Part shown: positions 25,081-35,463 of the stretch, in pieces
Layout of the letters: each line of letters opens with the position of its first letter
Position numbering within the stretch: position 1 is the first letter of the stretch
Source of the DNA: Aulostomus chinensis
Lineage: Eukaryota > Chordata > Actinopteri > Syngnathiformes > Aulostomidae
NCBI GenBank assembly: GCA_037954235.1
Contig: JBBMOA010000022.1
Span: forward strand, 2,589,001-2,653,000
Direction of reading: 5' to 3'
DNA: 64,000 nt
Made by a program: the position numbers and the translations under genes
Notes under the pieces: generated by a model
Databases searched by the model: none
The model's input: only the letters and a program-made list of their open reading frames with translations
What the model was told of the DNA's origin: nothing

Positions 25081-26571
25081 TGCTCAGTGACTCCACCCCT
25101 TTCCTGCTCTACCTGCTGCTATTGGCAGAGCTGTTTGTCCTTTCGTCGTCCCGACCCGCCCACGCGCTCTGTCACAGGTTCCGGTCCATGAGGTCTGATG
25201 CGAACATGCTGATGAACATCTCTAAGAACCTCCATCATCTGGTGAGTTCCGAGGACTGTCCGACCCAGGGTCCGACCCAGGGTCCGACCCAGGGTCCGAC
25301 CCAGGGTCCGACCATGGGTCCGACCCAGGGTCCGACCTCCTGCCTGTTGTTCTCTCTCATTTATCCATCGTCCCAAAACCTAAAGCTCCCATCGGCTGTT
25401 TGTCCTCTAACGCTGATCCTGACACGTTCAGAGAATGATTCCTCATCAGCTTCCCATCGACGAATAGATTTGTAGTAAAAAAAGGTGTTTTTTTGTCATA
25501 GTCAACATGAATATTGAACAAACAGTTTTATATGAATTCAAAATCATCAATTTAAGTGTAAGTAGCATTTTAAATAATTGAAATAATTGTTGATTTACAC
25601 CACTCCAGACAATTAGCTGATGAAGAAATGATCACCAGTAGATTTAGTTTCTTTTACTCAGGAGTTTTGCTGTTAAACTCTCTCGTTCTTCTTCCTGCAG
25701 ACGGACGACAAACTCATAGAAATGATTTCCGAGGAGAAGAGACTCCAGGACCTTCCCACCATCCATCACAGCGCTGGGAGTTTCAACACGTTGAAGGTCA
25801 GAGTTTCAGGAATAAATACTTGTTTTTGTTTGTTTCTTCAATCTCTGTCTGGTCCAGTTTCACATATCTTTTTTTTTTTGGTCTGTTTTTCTGTTTATGT
25901 TCCCAACAGGTGAACGAGACTCTCTCCCAGATGCTTCTGTACGCCGAGTCCTTTAAGCTGCATGTTGATTGGCTGAAGACAGCCAAAGAGAACGTCAGTT
26001 TGCCCACACAGACAGCAGAGGGCGCCAGTGCTCTCCTCCAGCATCTGTCGGGCCTCATCAACGCCTCCCTTCACCAGGTGACATCCATCACTCCGCCGGC
26101 ACTTTCCCCAAAAGCCCAAAATAGAAATTAATCAGACAAGAAAGAGCAGATCAGGGGTACAAAGTGGGAGTCGTGAACGCAAAAATAATTTCACAGTGGA
26201 TTTATGACTGCCATGTTACAAACACAGCAAGCTGGTTTACACGAAGATGTACATATTTGCCTTCCTTTAAGGTGTAGTTCGTTCTGGTCGTTAGGACTGA
26301 GTATCATCTGCGTGCATCTTGGATCAAAAATAAGACACCGTTTCAATCCCAGAAAAATCCCCTCCAGGTGTTGAATGTTGTTCTCTCTCGTTGTCCGCAG
26401 GTCAGTCGGGACGTCCCTCAGGCGCCATCCCCCTCCCTTCCCGTCGCATCCACGGCCTTTGATGTTCTCCAGTTTTCCGTCGAGATCTCGGAACACTTGA
26501 AAGTTTTCTGCAGCTGGACAAAACGAGTGCTCCTGTCTCTCCAGAAATTATCCAACTGCCCCAAACACTGA
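25081..26571 (+). CDS. Interleukin-11 (exons 2-5 of an il11-type gene; first exon not found)
   Basis: Secreted four-helix cytokine of the IL-6 family, acting through IL-11 receptor and gp130. Exons: 25081-25241, 25701-25796, 25910-26077 and 26401-26571, each with proper AG and GT borders; TGA is at 26569. The first intron is phase 1 and the others phase 0, as in mammalian IL11. The exons give about 198 residues; human IL-11 has 199. Exon 2 carries a Leu-rich signal peptide (LLYLLLLAELFVL) and helix A. Exon 3 has LQDLPTIHHSAG, matching the LDSLPTLAMSAG region peculiar to IL-11. Exon 4 has LHVDWLKTA (compare LRHVQWLRRA). Exon 5 has the final amphipathic helix with LKVFCSWTKRVLLSLQ. Exon 1 should code only a few residues and was not located. 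I cannot tell whether this is il11a or il11b. G-CSF and CNTF-type cytokines were considered and fit the exon 3 motif less well. Confidence 0.82.
25261..25337. repeat. 12-bp minisatellite in IL-11 intron 2
   Basis: Six and a half units of CGACCCAGGGTC, one with an ATG variant. It starts only 19 bases after the exon 2 donor site, so its length could affect splicing of that intron. That effect is an inference. Confidence 0.95.
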
Positions 26572-27090
26572 GGGCCCAGGCGCCCCTTCGGCTGCCCACC
26601 CTGACCACTCCGAGCTTCGACTTGGAATTTTAGATACAGATTGTGAACAATGTGGCATCAGCTAGCTAGCGTCATATGAGTGAAACAGGTCTGGGTGCGG
26701 TGGGCGTGTTTAGACTGCAGGCCTCACATTAGCACGCCACGGACGTTAAAAAGAATGTATTTGATACTTGACGTGTAGTCTTAAACCCTCCCCCTCTCAG
26801 GAGGGTTTACACTCACAGTGCCTGCCGGTGCTGACGCACAGGCGCCACGACAGCAATGAACGATTCATATTTTTGTACTGTTGTTTTTGTTGATCTATTT
26901 AGGATGCTATTTATGAGCTTTTTATATGGTGTTTAGTTGGAGATGCAGGCATCTCAGTTTGTTTCCTATGTTTCTTATGTAATATTTAATAATATGAATA
27001 ATAACTATTGTCATACCCCAGTGACTTTAATATTTATGCTTTTGTACCTTTTGTTTTTGTAAGTTTGTTTAATAAAAATTTCACACTGAA
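26572..27090 (+). promoter_or_regulatory. IL-11 3'UTR with AU-rich elements and poly(A) signal
   Basis: Four ATTTA pentamers lie at 26897, 26909, 26984 and 27032 within AT-rich sequence, and AATAAA lies at 27071-27076. Such elements are typical of unstable cytokine mRNAs and fit the call of the upstream gene. Confidence 0.7.
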
Positions 27091-27485
27091 TCAAATGTAT
27101 GACATTTGACACACGAAGATCTTGTTGAGTTGTTGAGACTGAGGTCACTTCAGGCTGAAATCTCCACAGCTGATGGAGGATTGATCATAAAGACGCTTCT
27201 CAACACCGCTGCCCCCTATTGGTCTTTATTAGTAACTTCACACGAACGACATCTTGTGTCTTTAAATGAAGTCACAGCGCTTTTTTTTTTTAAATTTTCC
27301 TTTGCTAACGGTTTGCAGAAGACTGTGAATCTATGGTACATCAGATCAGCACTGCAGAAGCTGTCAACTTAATAACGCCTTGTTTCAAAAGCTTTCTTGG
27401 CATTTGACCAAGCAACTGTCAATCAGTTTAATCACTGAACTGGAAAAATATGACATACTTTTTTTTATTGCATCCATCCCTCCAT
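27091..27485. other. non-coding spacer between IL-11 and the duplicated block
   Basis: Holds a poly-T tract (27281-27291) and a near-match to a CTCF core (minus strand of 27208-27223, 13 of 14). No gene is supported. Confidence 0.4.
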
Positions 27486-27805
27486 GGGGGGGGGGAAATG
27501 GGGAAAATGCATGATTTTTGTCCTTGTGACACACATTCGAAACTAGTAAAAATTTGTAAAGCTACCATTTTAGTAAATGACAGTTCTTCATGATGGGTCG
27601 GAGTGGGAGGATCTGTACTCCGGAGATTATGATGCACATTTCAATTGAAAACAAAAATGAAAATCATGCACAGTGAGGAATATTGTTTTGTTTTGTTTTT
27701 TTCAAATTTGTCGCCATATAAATATTTATAACCAGTGGGGATGTGTCCACATTTGACCCCATGATTCAGTTGAAGCATCATCTACTCCTGATAACCACCA
27801 GCAAA

Positions 27806-30665
27806 CAACTCCACTGGAGGATGGGACTCAGTGCCAGCACCTTTTGCTGAATATGACACTGCACACACGATGACTGCTGATACTAACAGCAGAGTTTCCG
27901 CTGTGGAAACTCAATGTCGGTGACGAGGAGTCGACTGTTCTTAATGTGGACTCACCTGATGAGTCACTAGAAAGTGAGGGTGAATACCTGGACAGGCTTG
28001 CCTTCATCAACTCTTTTATTTCTGAGAATCACACCACCAGTGTCCATGTTGCGGGTGACTTGACGCATCAGACAAAAGGTCCTCATTTGCCGAACTTTGA
28101 TTACAATTTTGAGACGATAATAATTTCTTTTTATCCTCTCCAAAGTTACTCCCGGCAGGCAGCTTCACTTCTGCTAGCGAGGCCTGGCACACAACGTCAT
28201 GGCTTGACCACTGTACTCGTACTGCTGATGCCCGTGACATCACAACATCTATTTTGACAGTCTTCCCACGCTACCTCAGGAGGTGAAAGGTACTCGCAAA
28301 ATTAAACTAGACTGGTCTGAACTTACAAATGAGAATATTATGGAAGACCTGATACCCTGTTGAATAAAGTGTATTTGCCTGTTGATGTTATTTTATGCTC
28401 TGATGTGTTGAACGCTCTCACCGTGAGGATATTTGTGCGTTGCATGACCATATTGTGGGACGTATGAGGCTGGCATACCACGCTACACCTTTGCTGATAC
28501 AAAACCAAGGGTAAAGCCAGGATGGAGCAAGTGTGTGGCTCATCATCATGCTGAAGCTAAGGATGCCTTTAGGGCCTGGGGTCCATGCAGGAGGGCCCAG
28601 AGAAGGGCCTGCTCTTGATTATAAAAGTCCACTCACTCCAGTTATAAATATGCAATTCGTGATGTTAATAAGCATGCACAACGAATCAGAGCGGATTCTG
28701 TGGCAGAAAAGCTCCTTGTGAATGATGTGACTGGTTTCTGGGAGGAGGTGAGAGCTTTGGACACTGACACCTCATTCTTCTCCAGCTCCGTGGAGGGGGT
28801 TTCTGGTTGTGGTGACACAGCTGCAATGTGGAGGAATCGTGACGCTGCTTGATTTCATTGCGCGAAGAGTGACCCCGACATCGTCGGTGAGATTGTCAAT
28901 TCTGACACTGTGCAAATTACTGCTAAGGAACTTTTTCAAGCCATCTCAGAGTTGGCTGATCATACGGCATGTGGTCCAGATCAAATTAGCAAGCCCGAGG
29001 GTAGCGGTACTTCTTGCTCTTTGTTTTACAAGTTTCATGTGTCATGGTATTTTACTGGACTCCATGTTGTCCCTTACCTTGGCGCCCATCATCAAGGACG
29101 AAGTGGGCAGGGTGGGGAGTATGGATAATTATCGGCCGATTGCTCGAGCCAGTGTGCTGTCGAAGGTTTAGGAGAAAATGTTACTTGACAGATTGTCTGT
29201 ATATTTATGCACTTCTGACAACCAGTTTGGTTTTCAGGCTCAACATAGGACTGATTTATGTGTACATGCACTCAAGGAGATGGTGGAAAACTGCAGAAGA
29301 CAGAACTCCACTGTATTCATTGGTTTCATAGATGCATCGAAGGCATTTGACCGCAGAAATCATTCGACATTGTTTTCAAAATTACATCAGAGAGGAGTCC
29401 CTGACATTTCCGTCAGGATTCTATCTTTCTGGTACTCTAAACAGAGCATGCAGATCAAATGGGGAAATGCTGTAGGGGTCACTCTAGAAGTAATGGTGTT
29501 CGACAGGGGGGGCTTTTCTCCCCGGACCTCTTCAATGTCGACATGAATGATCTCTCAGACCAGTTCAGAAGCTGTAAAACAGGCTGGATGGCTGGTAATG
29601 AGCTTCTTCATCATTTCATGTGTGCCGATGACCTGGCAATTGTCTCACCGAGCAGTGCTGGGTTTCAAGAGCTTCTTAACACGTGTTCTGTTCATGGTGT
29701 GAAATTTGCTGTGAATTATAGTGCGAAGAAGAGTTCTGTTAGGACCACGAGAGTAAAAGGGGGATAAGGACCTCACTTTTCCACCCTTTTACCTGTCAGG
29801 ACAGGCGCTTCCATCTCGCTCCAAAGCGAAATATCCAGGACGCATCGTCACTGACGACATGACGGATGATGAGGGTATGAACAGACAGCGTCGCATTTTA
29901 CACATGCAGGCTAATTTGTTGACCAGAAGGTTTCCCTGGTGTTCAGAGAGGGTGAGGGTGTGTCTTTTTAGGGTTTACTGTACCCCTGCTTACACTGCGC
30001 CTTTATGGATTCATTTTAAGAAGGCCAGTATCCGCAAATTACAGGTTGCGTAGAACGATTGTCTGCGTATTCTGCTGGGAAACCGAGATGGCGCAGTGCA
30101 AGGGAACTTTCTAGTAAAGCACAAGTCATCACTTTTCATGCTCCTTCGTGACGATCGATGTTCAAATTGATACGTCGCCTGAACAGCTCTTGTGATGCCG
30201 TCATAATGATGTTGACCAACCCAGTCGTCAGTGCGGTGAGATACCAGTCCACGATGTGGAAACACTGGTTTGACTGTCTTTTTTTCATATTGTCCTATGT
30301 TTGCATTGTTGCATCATTTGTTTGTCTTATCTAATAGACCTGAGTCTGAATTAAAAGATTGATTGATTGATGACTGTCCTCTCCAGAATGCTTGAGGTGA
30401 GCCTTTCTGCCTCCAGTTCAATCAGACCTTCATCCGATTCATTTAATCCACCCTCTGTTGCCAAATCCCAGTCTGGGCTAAGGGGCACCTGCCCTGGCGA
30501 TGTGGATGGACAACCAGCTGATTGACTGAATTCAGCAATCTTGGTCAAGTGCTGCACTATAAAGGGAAACATTTCTGAGGGTTCTGCAAGTAATACTGTT
30601 CTGGTAATACACTCCATAAGGCTACTTAATCCACATGGAACCAAATCCCTGGAATTCCTCTCCAT
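27806..30665 (-). pseudogene. Gutted copy of the RIIa-repeat gene
   Basis: The 5' part (30665-30364) still codes the first 100 residues, including the whole RIIa-like domain. It differs from the intact gene at only two residues within that stretch (Y11C, R14S). A small piece of the repeat region survives at 27866-27806. The region coding most decapeptide repeats and the entire basic C-terminal domain is absent. A LINE sits at the junction and terminates the frame a few codons after the domain. A short RIIa-only product of about 104 residues is still encodable, but expression is unknown. Confidence 0.8.
27867..30363 (+). mobile_element. 5'-truncated LINE (endonuclease tail plus reverse transcriptase), decayed
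   Basis: In shifting frames the segment codes an apurinic-endonuclease-like tail (near 27990-28240, including VAGDL). A linker with KPGWS follows, then reverse transcriptase motifs: FQAISELADHTACGPDQI, NYRPIA, SDNQFGFQ, FIDASKAFDR, NGVRQGGLFSPDLFNV and CADDLAIVSPS (YADD-type, with Y changed to C). Many stops and frameshifts break it. The 3' end is GAATTAAAAGATTGATTGATTG at 30344-30365, a GATT-type tail. It is a non-LTR element; the clade was not determined. It lies exactly where the duplicated gene lost its centre. Confidence 0.8.
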
Positions 30666-31494
30666 GGTCTATTTGTTGTGATTTGGTTCTTCAAATAAAA
30701 CACAAATAAAAGCACAAATAAAAGCACAAATCAAACTGACTTGTACTAAATTGATTGCCCCTTGTTTTACATAAACTCCTTTCAGTTTCAGATTCAGAAC
30801 ACACTTCATTTATCTCTGTGTGGGGCAGTTATATGACACCATTGGTTTGGATGGGTCATTGATCTCACTGATCACTGCCACTCAACATCCTGACTTTGAT
30901 CTCATTCTGACAGGACGGTGACTAAATTCTGACCCTGTGGCAAAGCCATCCAATCACAGCAGAATGGAATACACCTGCACTCTGTTACCGTGGCTCTTGG
31001 GGTCTGAAGATCAAAGCCACTCACTGTGTCGTCCTCTCTGGATGCACACCAACCAAATGGAACAGTGGGCATTGTGCAGAGGCAGTCACATGCGCTGTTT
31101 CACGCAGTCTCAAAAGGCTGAAGTTTACCTCAAAATGTCAAGTTTCTTCTCAAAAGTTCATCTTTATTCTGGAAATGGGAGAAAAAACATTGCAATAGCT
31201 AGACTTTATTCTGAGCAGTTCCACTTTTTCCAGGAAGGGAAGGATGCAACAGAAAACTTGCCTGCGACTGCATTCTGAACATTTAGGCTTTTATTCCTCA
31301 ACATTTTGACCATTTTTCTCAAGCGTGAAATGAAAAACAAACCTTTCGCCTGTCATTTTTTCTTATCTCTGGCCCCAACACTCCCCTCGTAGAAGAGAGA
31401 CATTCAGACACTCAGCGATGGCACAATGGAGGCAAACCACCAGCTTGGTGTGTCTGAGACTTAAAAACCTGAACGGTTTCTCCACAGTGTGTTC

Positions 31495-33492
31495 TTAGGT
31501 GTGTCTTTCAGCGTGAGTTCTCATGTGTGACCTCATATTTCCAATTAAAGAGAACCGTTTACCACAAACTGAGCAAGTGTAAGGTTTTTCCCCGGTGTGT
31601 GTTCTCATGTGCCTTGTCAGGGTTCCCTTATCTGAGAATCTGTGACCACAAACTGAGCAAACGTAAGGTTTCTCCCCAGTGTGCGTTCTCATGTGTCTCC
31701 TCATATTTCCCACATGTGAGAACCTTTGCCCACAAACTGAACAGATAAATGGTTTCTCCTTCGTGTGTGTTCTCATGTGTTCCATCATATTGTGCTTTTT
31801 TGCGCGCCTTTCCCCACACACTGCACAACTGAAAAGTTTCTCCCCCGTGTGTATTCTCATGTGTATCTTCATATTTTTCATTAATGTGAATCTTTGACCA
31901 CAATCTGGGCAGGAATAAGGCTGCACTCTGTTGTGGATTTCCTTGGGCTTATTCAGACACATTTTGGCGGAGCAGATAGCAGATTTTTTACCACTGTGAT
32001 ATCTTTTATCACTCGCAAAGACGTCTGTACTTCCCATAGACTTTAAACCCGACTGAGTCTGGCTGGGTTTGATCCAGTCATCAAAACTGTCATCGGTCTC
32101 AGGTTCAGAAGAGTCTGACATCTCACCCTCAGTATCAGGCTGTAAAAGTGAGTCTGGGTCCAGGTTGCTGGCTGGTTCTGGTCCTCCACAGTGGTCTCCA
32201 TCAGCTTCTGTCTTCAGGTGGTGGGTGGAGCTGCTGCTTAGAGGCTCCACCTCTCTGCTCTCCTCAGCTGGACTCTGATGAAGCTGAGAGGACTGAGGTT
32301 TCTCTTCATCATCTTCACTCTTCACAGGGACAGGAGGGAATGGCAACTTGCTGATATCAGCCTCCTCCAGCCCTTGAAGCTGCTCTCCCTCCTGACTGGT
32401 CCAGAGTTCCTCCTGCTCCTCTTTAATGAGGGGGGGCTCTGGCTGCTCCTGCTCCACCCTGGAGCTCCACTCCTGCTGCTCAGGGGGAACCTCTTCTTGA
32501 CTCCCCAGCAGCTGCTGCACATCTGCAGGAATCACTGGAACACAGAGGAACACAGGATGGGAAGATGTTGCAGGACAGACATTTTTTTCAGCTGACAATG
32601 ATGTCGATGTGCATTTCTGTGTGTTCTTGAAAACCAATAACTGATCAGTTGGCCAACACTCCTCCACCTCTATGAAAAAAAGAAATGTCAAGAATGGAAA
32701 TGACTCGTCGTTGACTTTATTTGGAGACCGTCTGTATCGCTGTGATTTCTTCTGCTGTTCATCGGTGTCTGTAGTTCCGTTCCCTCATGTTCTGTGGCTT
32801 CAGAACTCAGAACGTGGTCCAGCTACAGATGTTGGAAATGCAGCTGCAGCGCAAAACGCGTCACTCATAGTTTCAGATGTCTAACATTCAATAATCAAGC
32901 TGGGTAACAAGAAGATTCCTCTTAAAGAGGTGAGAGGCGCCAAGCCAAGAATGCCTCGTCCCGTGAGGCTTTGCTAGTTGTACCTCGCAACAGGATCATG
33001 GGAGTTGTAGTCAATAACCACGAACAGAGTAATGATTGCCTGATGGACTTTCGATCCTGATGTTTGGCTGCTTTAGAGTCCCGCGTTTCCGTTTGGCGCA
33101 CATTCACACAGATCGTGGAGAAAAGTTTTGGAGCTGAGAGAAAGTTGGATGCTAGCTAGCCCTGCTAGCTAGCATTAGCATGTTCTCCCCAGTGTGCGGG
33201 ACCGACCTGCTCTGTGCAGCCTGACTTCGGGCTTCAGCACGGCATCCAGCAGCCTCCTCTGGCGGCAGATCTCCCGCTCTGACCGCTCAACTCTGTCTTC
33301 GTACTCCGCCACGGTTTCCTCCAGCAGGGCGACGATCTGCTCCGCAGCCGCCGTTAGCCGCTCGGTGAGCAGCGCTCTCAGCACCGGGACTTCAGCCGCT
33401 TCTTCTCCTTTTTGCAGCTGCAGCAGGAAGTCTTCAGCTGCGGCGAGGATCCGCTCATGGACCGACACCCGCAGCAGCTGCACGGCACACAT
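31495..33492 (-). CDS. C2H2 zinc-finger protein, cluster gene A
   Basis: Predicted nuclear DNA-binding regulator of the fish OZF / gastrula-finger-like family. Exon 1 is 33492-33207 and exon 2 is 32534-31495, joined in phase 1 through HRA|V, giving 441 residues. Residues 1-95 form a helical, coiled-coil-prone segment (LLTERLTAAAEQIVALLEE). Residues 96-300 are an acidic linker with psi-K-x-E sites at K133, K167 and K203 (IKEE, VKSE, LKTE). Fingers 1-5 lie at about 304-436 with TGEKP links. Finger 2 has Arg where the core Phe should be (GERRAKK), and TKEKP follows it. The relic finger before the array is collapsed. It lies head to head with gene B, and the 5'UTR holds a long CA tract. The start is chosen by conservation with the five sister genes and by ACCATG context. 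Confidence 0.85.
32995..33012 (-). promoter_or_regulatory. Staf/ZNF143-like motif in intron 1 of gene A
   Basis: Minus strand reads GACTACAACTCCCATGA, close to the known ACTACAnnTCCCAGnATGC element. It lies about 195 bp after the exon 1 donor. Confidence 0.5.
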
Positions 33493-33569
33493 GGTGACGC
33501 TCCTCTACACTTTCAGCCCTGCAGAGAACTGAAGGAGCCAGGAGGGAGGCGGAGGCGGAGGAGGAGGCG

Positions 33570-33637
<68 letters not shown>

Positions 33638-34764
33638 ACGAAGTCCGTGGCGACCACAGGAAGCGGAGAGAAGCAGCGACCTCCGCTGGACGGGAGGAGA
33701 ACGTCCATCCCGGCTCAGCAGCAGCAGCAGCAGGTGCTCTCGCCAGCAGCTGAATATCATAATCTATCAGTAAATAATGAATATCAATGCGAACATGTCG
33801 TCAGTAACCTCGTTTTTTTGCGTCACTACCACATAAACTAAGGACGTCTTGTTGACTCTCTCATGAGAATAAACTCTGTCTCGCTTCACAGCACAGACAA
33901 GAACATTCATATCAGGCTGAACGGAAATTAAAATCATACCAAAGAGAACACGGAGAAGAGAGTCAGACTAGAACTCAAACCATACTGTGGTGGATCCAAT
34001 CACAATAAGAACGTTAAAAGGAGTAAAATACTTTCAACAGGCTGAAGGAACAAAAGTGCAGCAGAGGGCAAACGCAAAGCCGACTTTTGTGCTGAAACTC
34101 TCCAGCGAGCTCCCCGGACACCTACGGGTATCGCGTTCCATAGTTTTGGGGCCTAATTGACTGAAGCTGGGACCCAAAGCTTCTTCGTTTTGTAGGTGGG
34201 AACCTTGAGTTGGTGAACAGCTCCGAGGTGATGCAGAGGGCAGGTTTCTCATGGGCTCCCTTCTCTGCTTTGGATGAGAGGAATGAGCTGAATGTCTGTT
34301 CTAAACATCACCAGAGGCAAAAGCAGTGCAGCTCAAACTGGACCGATGTGTTCTCTAATGTCAGTGTTATTTGTTTTGTTTTTTTCTTACTTCGTGAATA
34401 TTTTTTAACTGATGTTAACCTTTCTTCTCTGCACATGTTGCTCTATGTGAATTTCCCCAGCGTGGGATAAAGTGTTTGTCTTCTTTTTATTCCTGTCTGG
34501 TTCTGGTTTAAAAAAAAAATCAGCTGCAGAGTCTTGGATCAGCTGAAATATCGCAGTAGTTGTTGTTTTTAAGAACAGTGAAATAGTTCATGACAATAGA
34601 AGAACCTGAGCCGGGATGGTCGTTCCTCCCGTTCAGCAGGGGTCGCTGCTCTTCCACTGCTTCCTGTGGTCACCGCGGACCTCGGCGTGTGTGTGTGTTC
34701 GCCTCCGCCTCCCTCCTGGCTCCTTCAGTTCTCTGCAGGGCTGAAAGTGTAGAGGAGCGTCACC
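33493..34764. promoter_or_regulatory. Head-to-head intergenic region between genes A and B
   Basis: The two first exons and about 120-220 bp upstream of each form an inverted repeat. Arms run outward from about 33715 and 34605 and share GAGCCGGGATGG, CAGCnGGGGTCGCTGCT and TTCAGTTCTCTGCAGGGCTGAAAGTG. No TATA box is seen, and GC-rich sequence just 5' of the ATG suggests TATA-less promoters. The 0.9-kb spacer includes a retroposon-tail-like stretch (about 34430-34480, GTGAATTTCCCCAGCGTGGG). Confidence 0.5.
33571..33637. repeat. (AC)n microsatellite in the 5' region of gene A
   Basis: About 33 AC units lie only 79 bases from the ATG of gene A. The equivalent positions of genes B and C carry just six or seven GT units, so this is a gene-specific expansion. 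Confidence 0.95.
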
Positions 34765-35463
34765 ATGTGCGCCGTGCAGCTGCTGCGGGTGTCGGTCCAT
34801 GAGCGGATCCTCGCCGCAGCTGAAGACTTCCTGCTGCAGCTGCAAAAAGGAGAAGAAGCGGCTGAAGTCCCGGTGCTGAGAGCGCTGCTCACCGAGCGGC
34901 TAACGGCGGCTGCGGAGCAGATCGTCGCCCTGCTGGAGGAAACCGTGGCGGAGTACGAAGACAGAGTTGAGCGGTCAGAGCGGGAGATCTGCCGCCAGAG
35001 GAGGCTGCTGGATGCCGTGCTGAAGACCGAAGTCAGGCTGCACAGAGCAGGTCGGTCCCGCACACCGGACCGGGGAGAACATGCTAATGCTAGCTAGCAT
35101 GGGCTAGCAGGGCTAGCTAGCATCCAGCTTTCTCTCAGCTCCAACTCTTGACTCAGGTTTTTCTCTCCGTCATGCGTGTGAACGTCAGCGCGGGGCTGTC
35201 GAACAGACAAACATCTGGATGTGAGTTCATACAACAACTGTTTCTCGGCCGCAGATGAAAACAACTCCCGCGAGCCTGACGTCAGGCACCGCCGGCAAGG
35301 GCTCATGGGAGCTGTAGGTTTTTATCAAAATCACATCAGCTGAAGGCTCTGCCACATGTCCCAGCACCCTTGGACCGTTGAGATTTCTTAGTATGAAAAG
35401 GTCCGTCTGAGTGGACGGGTTCAGTAACGCTGTGGCCTCGGTTAGCGAGCAGCTGAGGCCTGA
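34605..35463 (+). repeat. Tandem segmental duplication, left copy (partner 38490-39337)
   Basis: Promoter, exon 1 and proximal intron of gene B match those of gene C almost base for base, from about 34735 to the break after GAGCAGCTGAGGCCTGA (35463 and 39337). Upstream of the shared 5'UTR the similarity is weaker but clear. Confidence 0.85.

Larger units (their letters stand above)
27486..31476. repeat. Duplicated block, left copy (partner 43885-48475)
   Basis: Flanking sequence 27486-27805 matches 43885-44195 closely. 27806-27866 matches 44921-44966. 30364-31476 matches 47254-48475, apart from two deletions in this copy: one of about 108 bp bounded by the direct repeat CAGCAGAATGG near 30955, the other near 31069. 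Both copies have the same orientation about 16.4 kb apart. The middle of this copy has been replaced by a LINE. Confidence 0.85.

Noticed and set aside
25261..25337. CRISPR-like spaced repeat
   Set aside because: Units are contiguous 12-mers without spacers in a vertebrate intron; it is a minisatellite.
33194..33532. Serine-rich 112-residue open frame antisense to the zinc-finger first exon, repeated at each copy
   Set aside because: It is the reverse frame of a strongly conserved GC-rich exon. Its conservation follows from the sense strand, and no independent signals are present.
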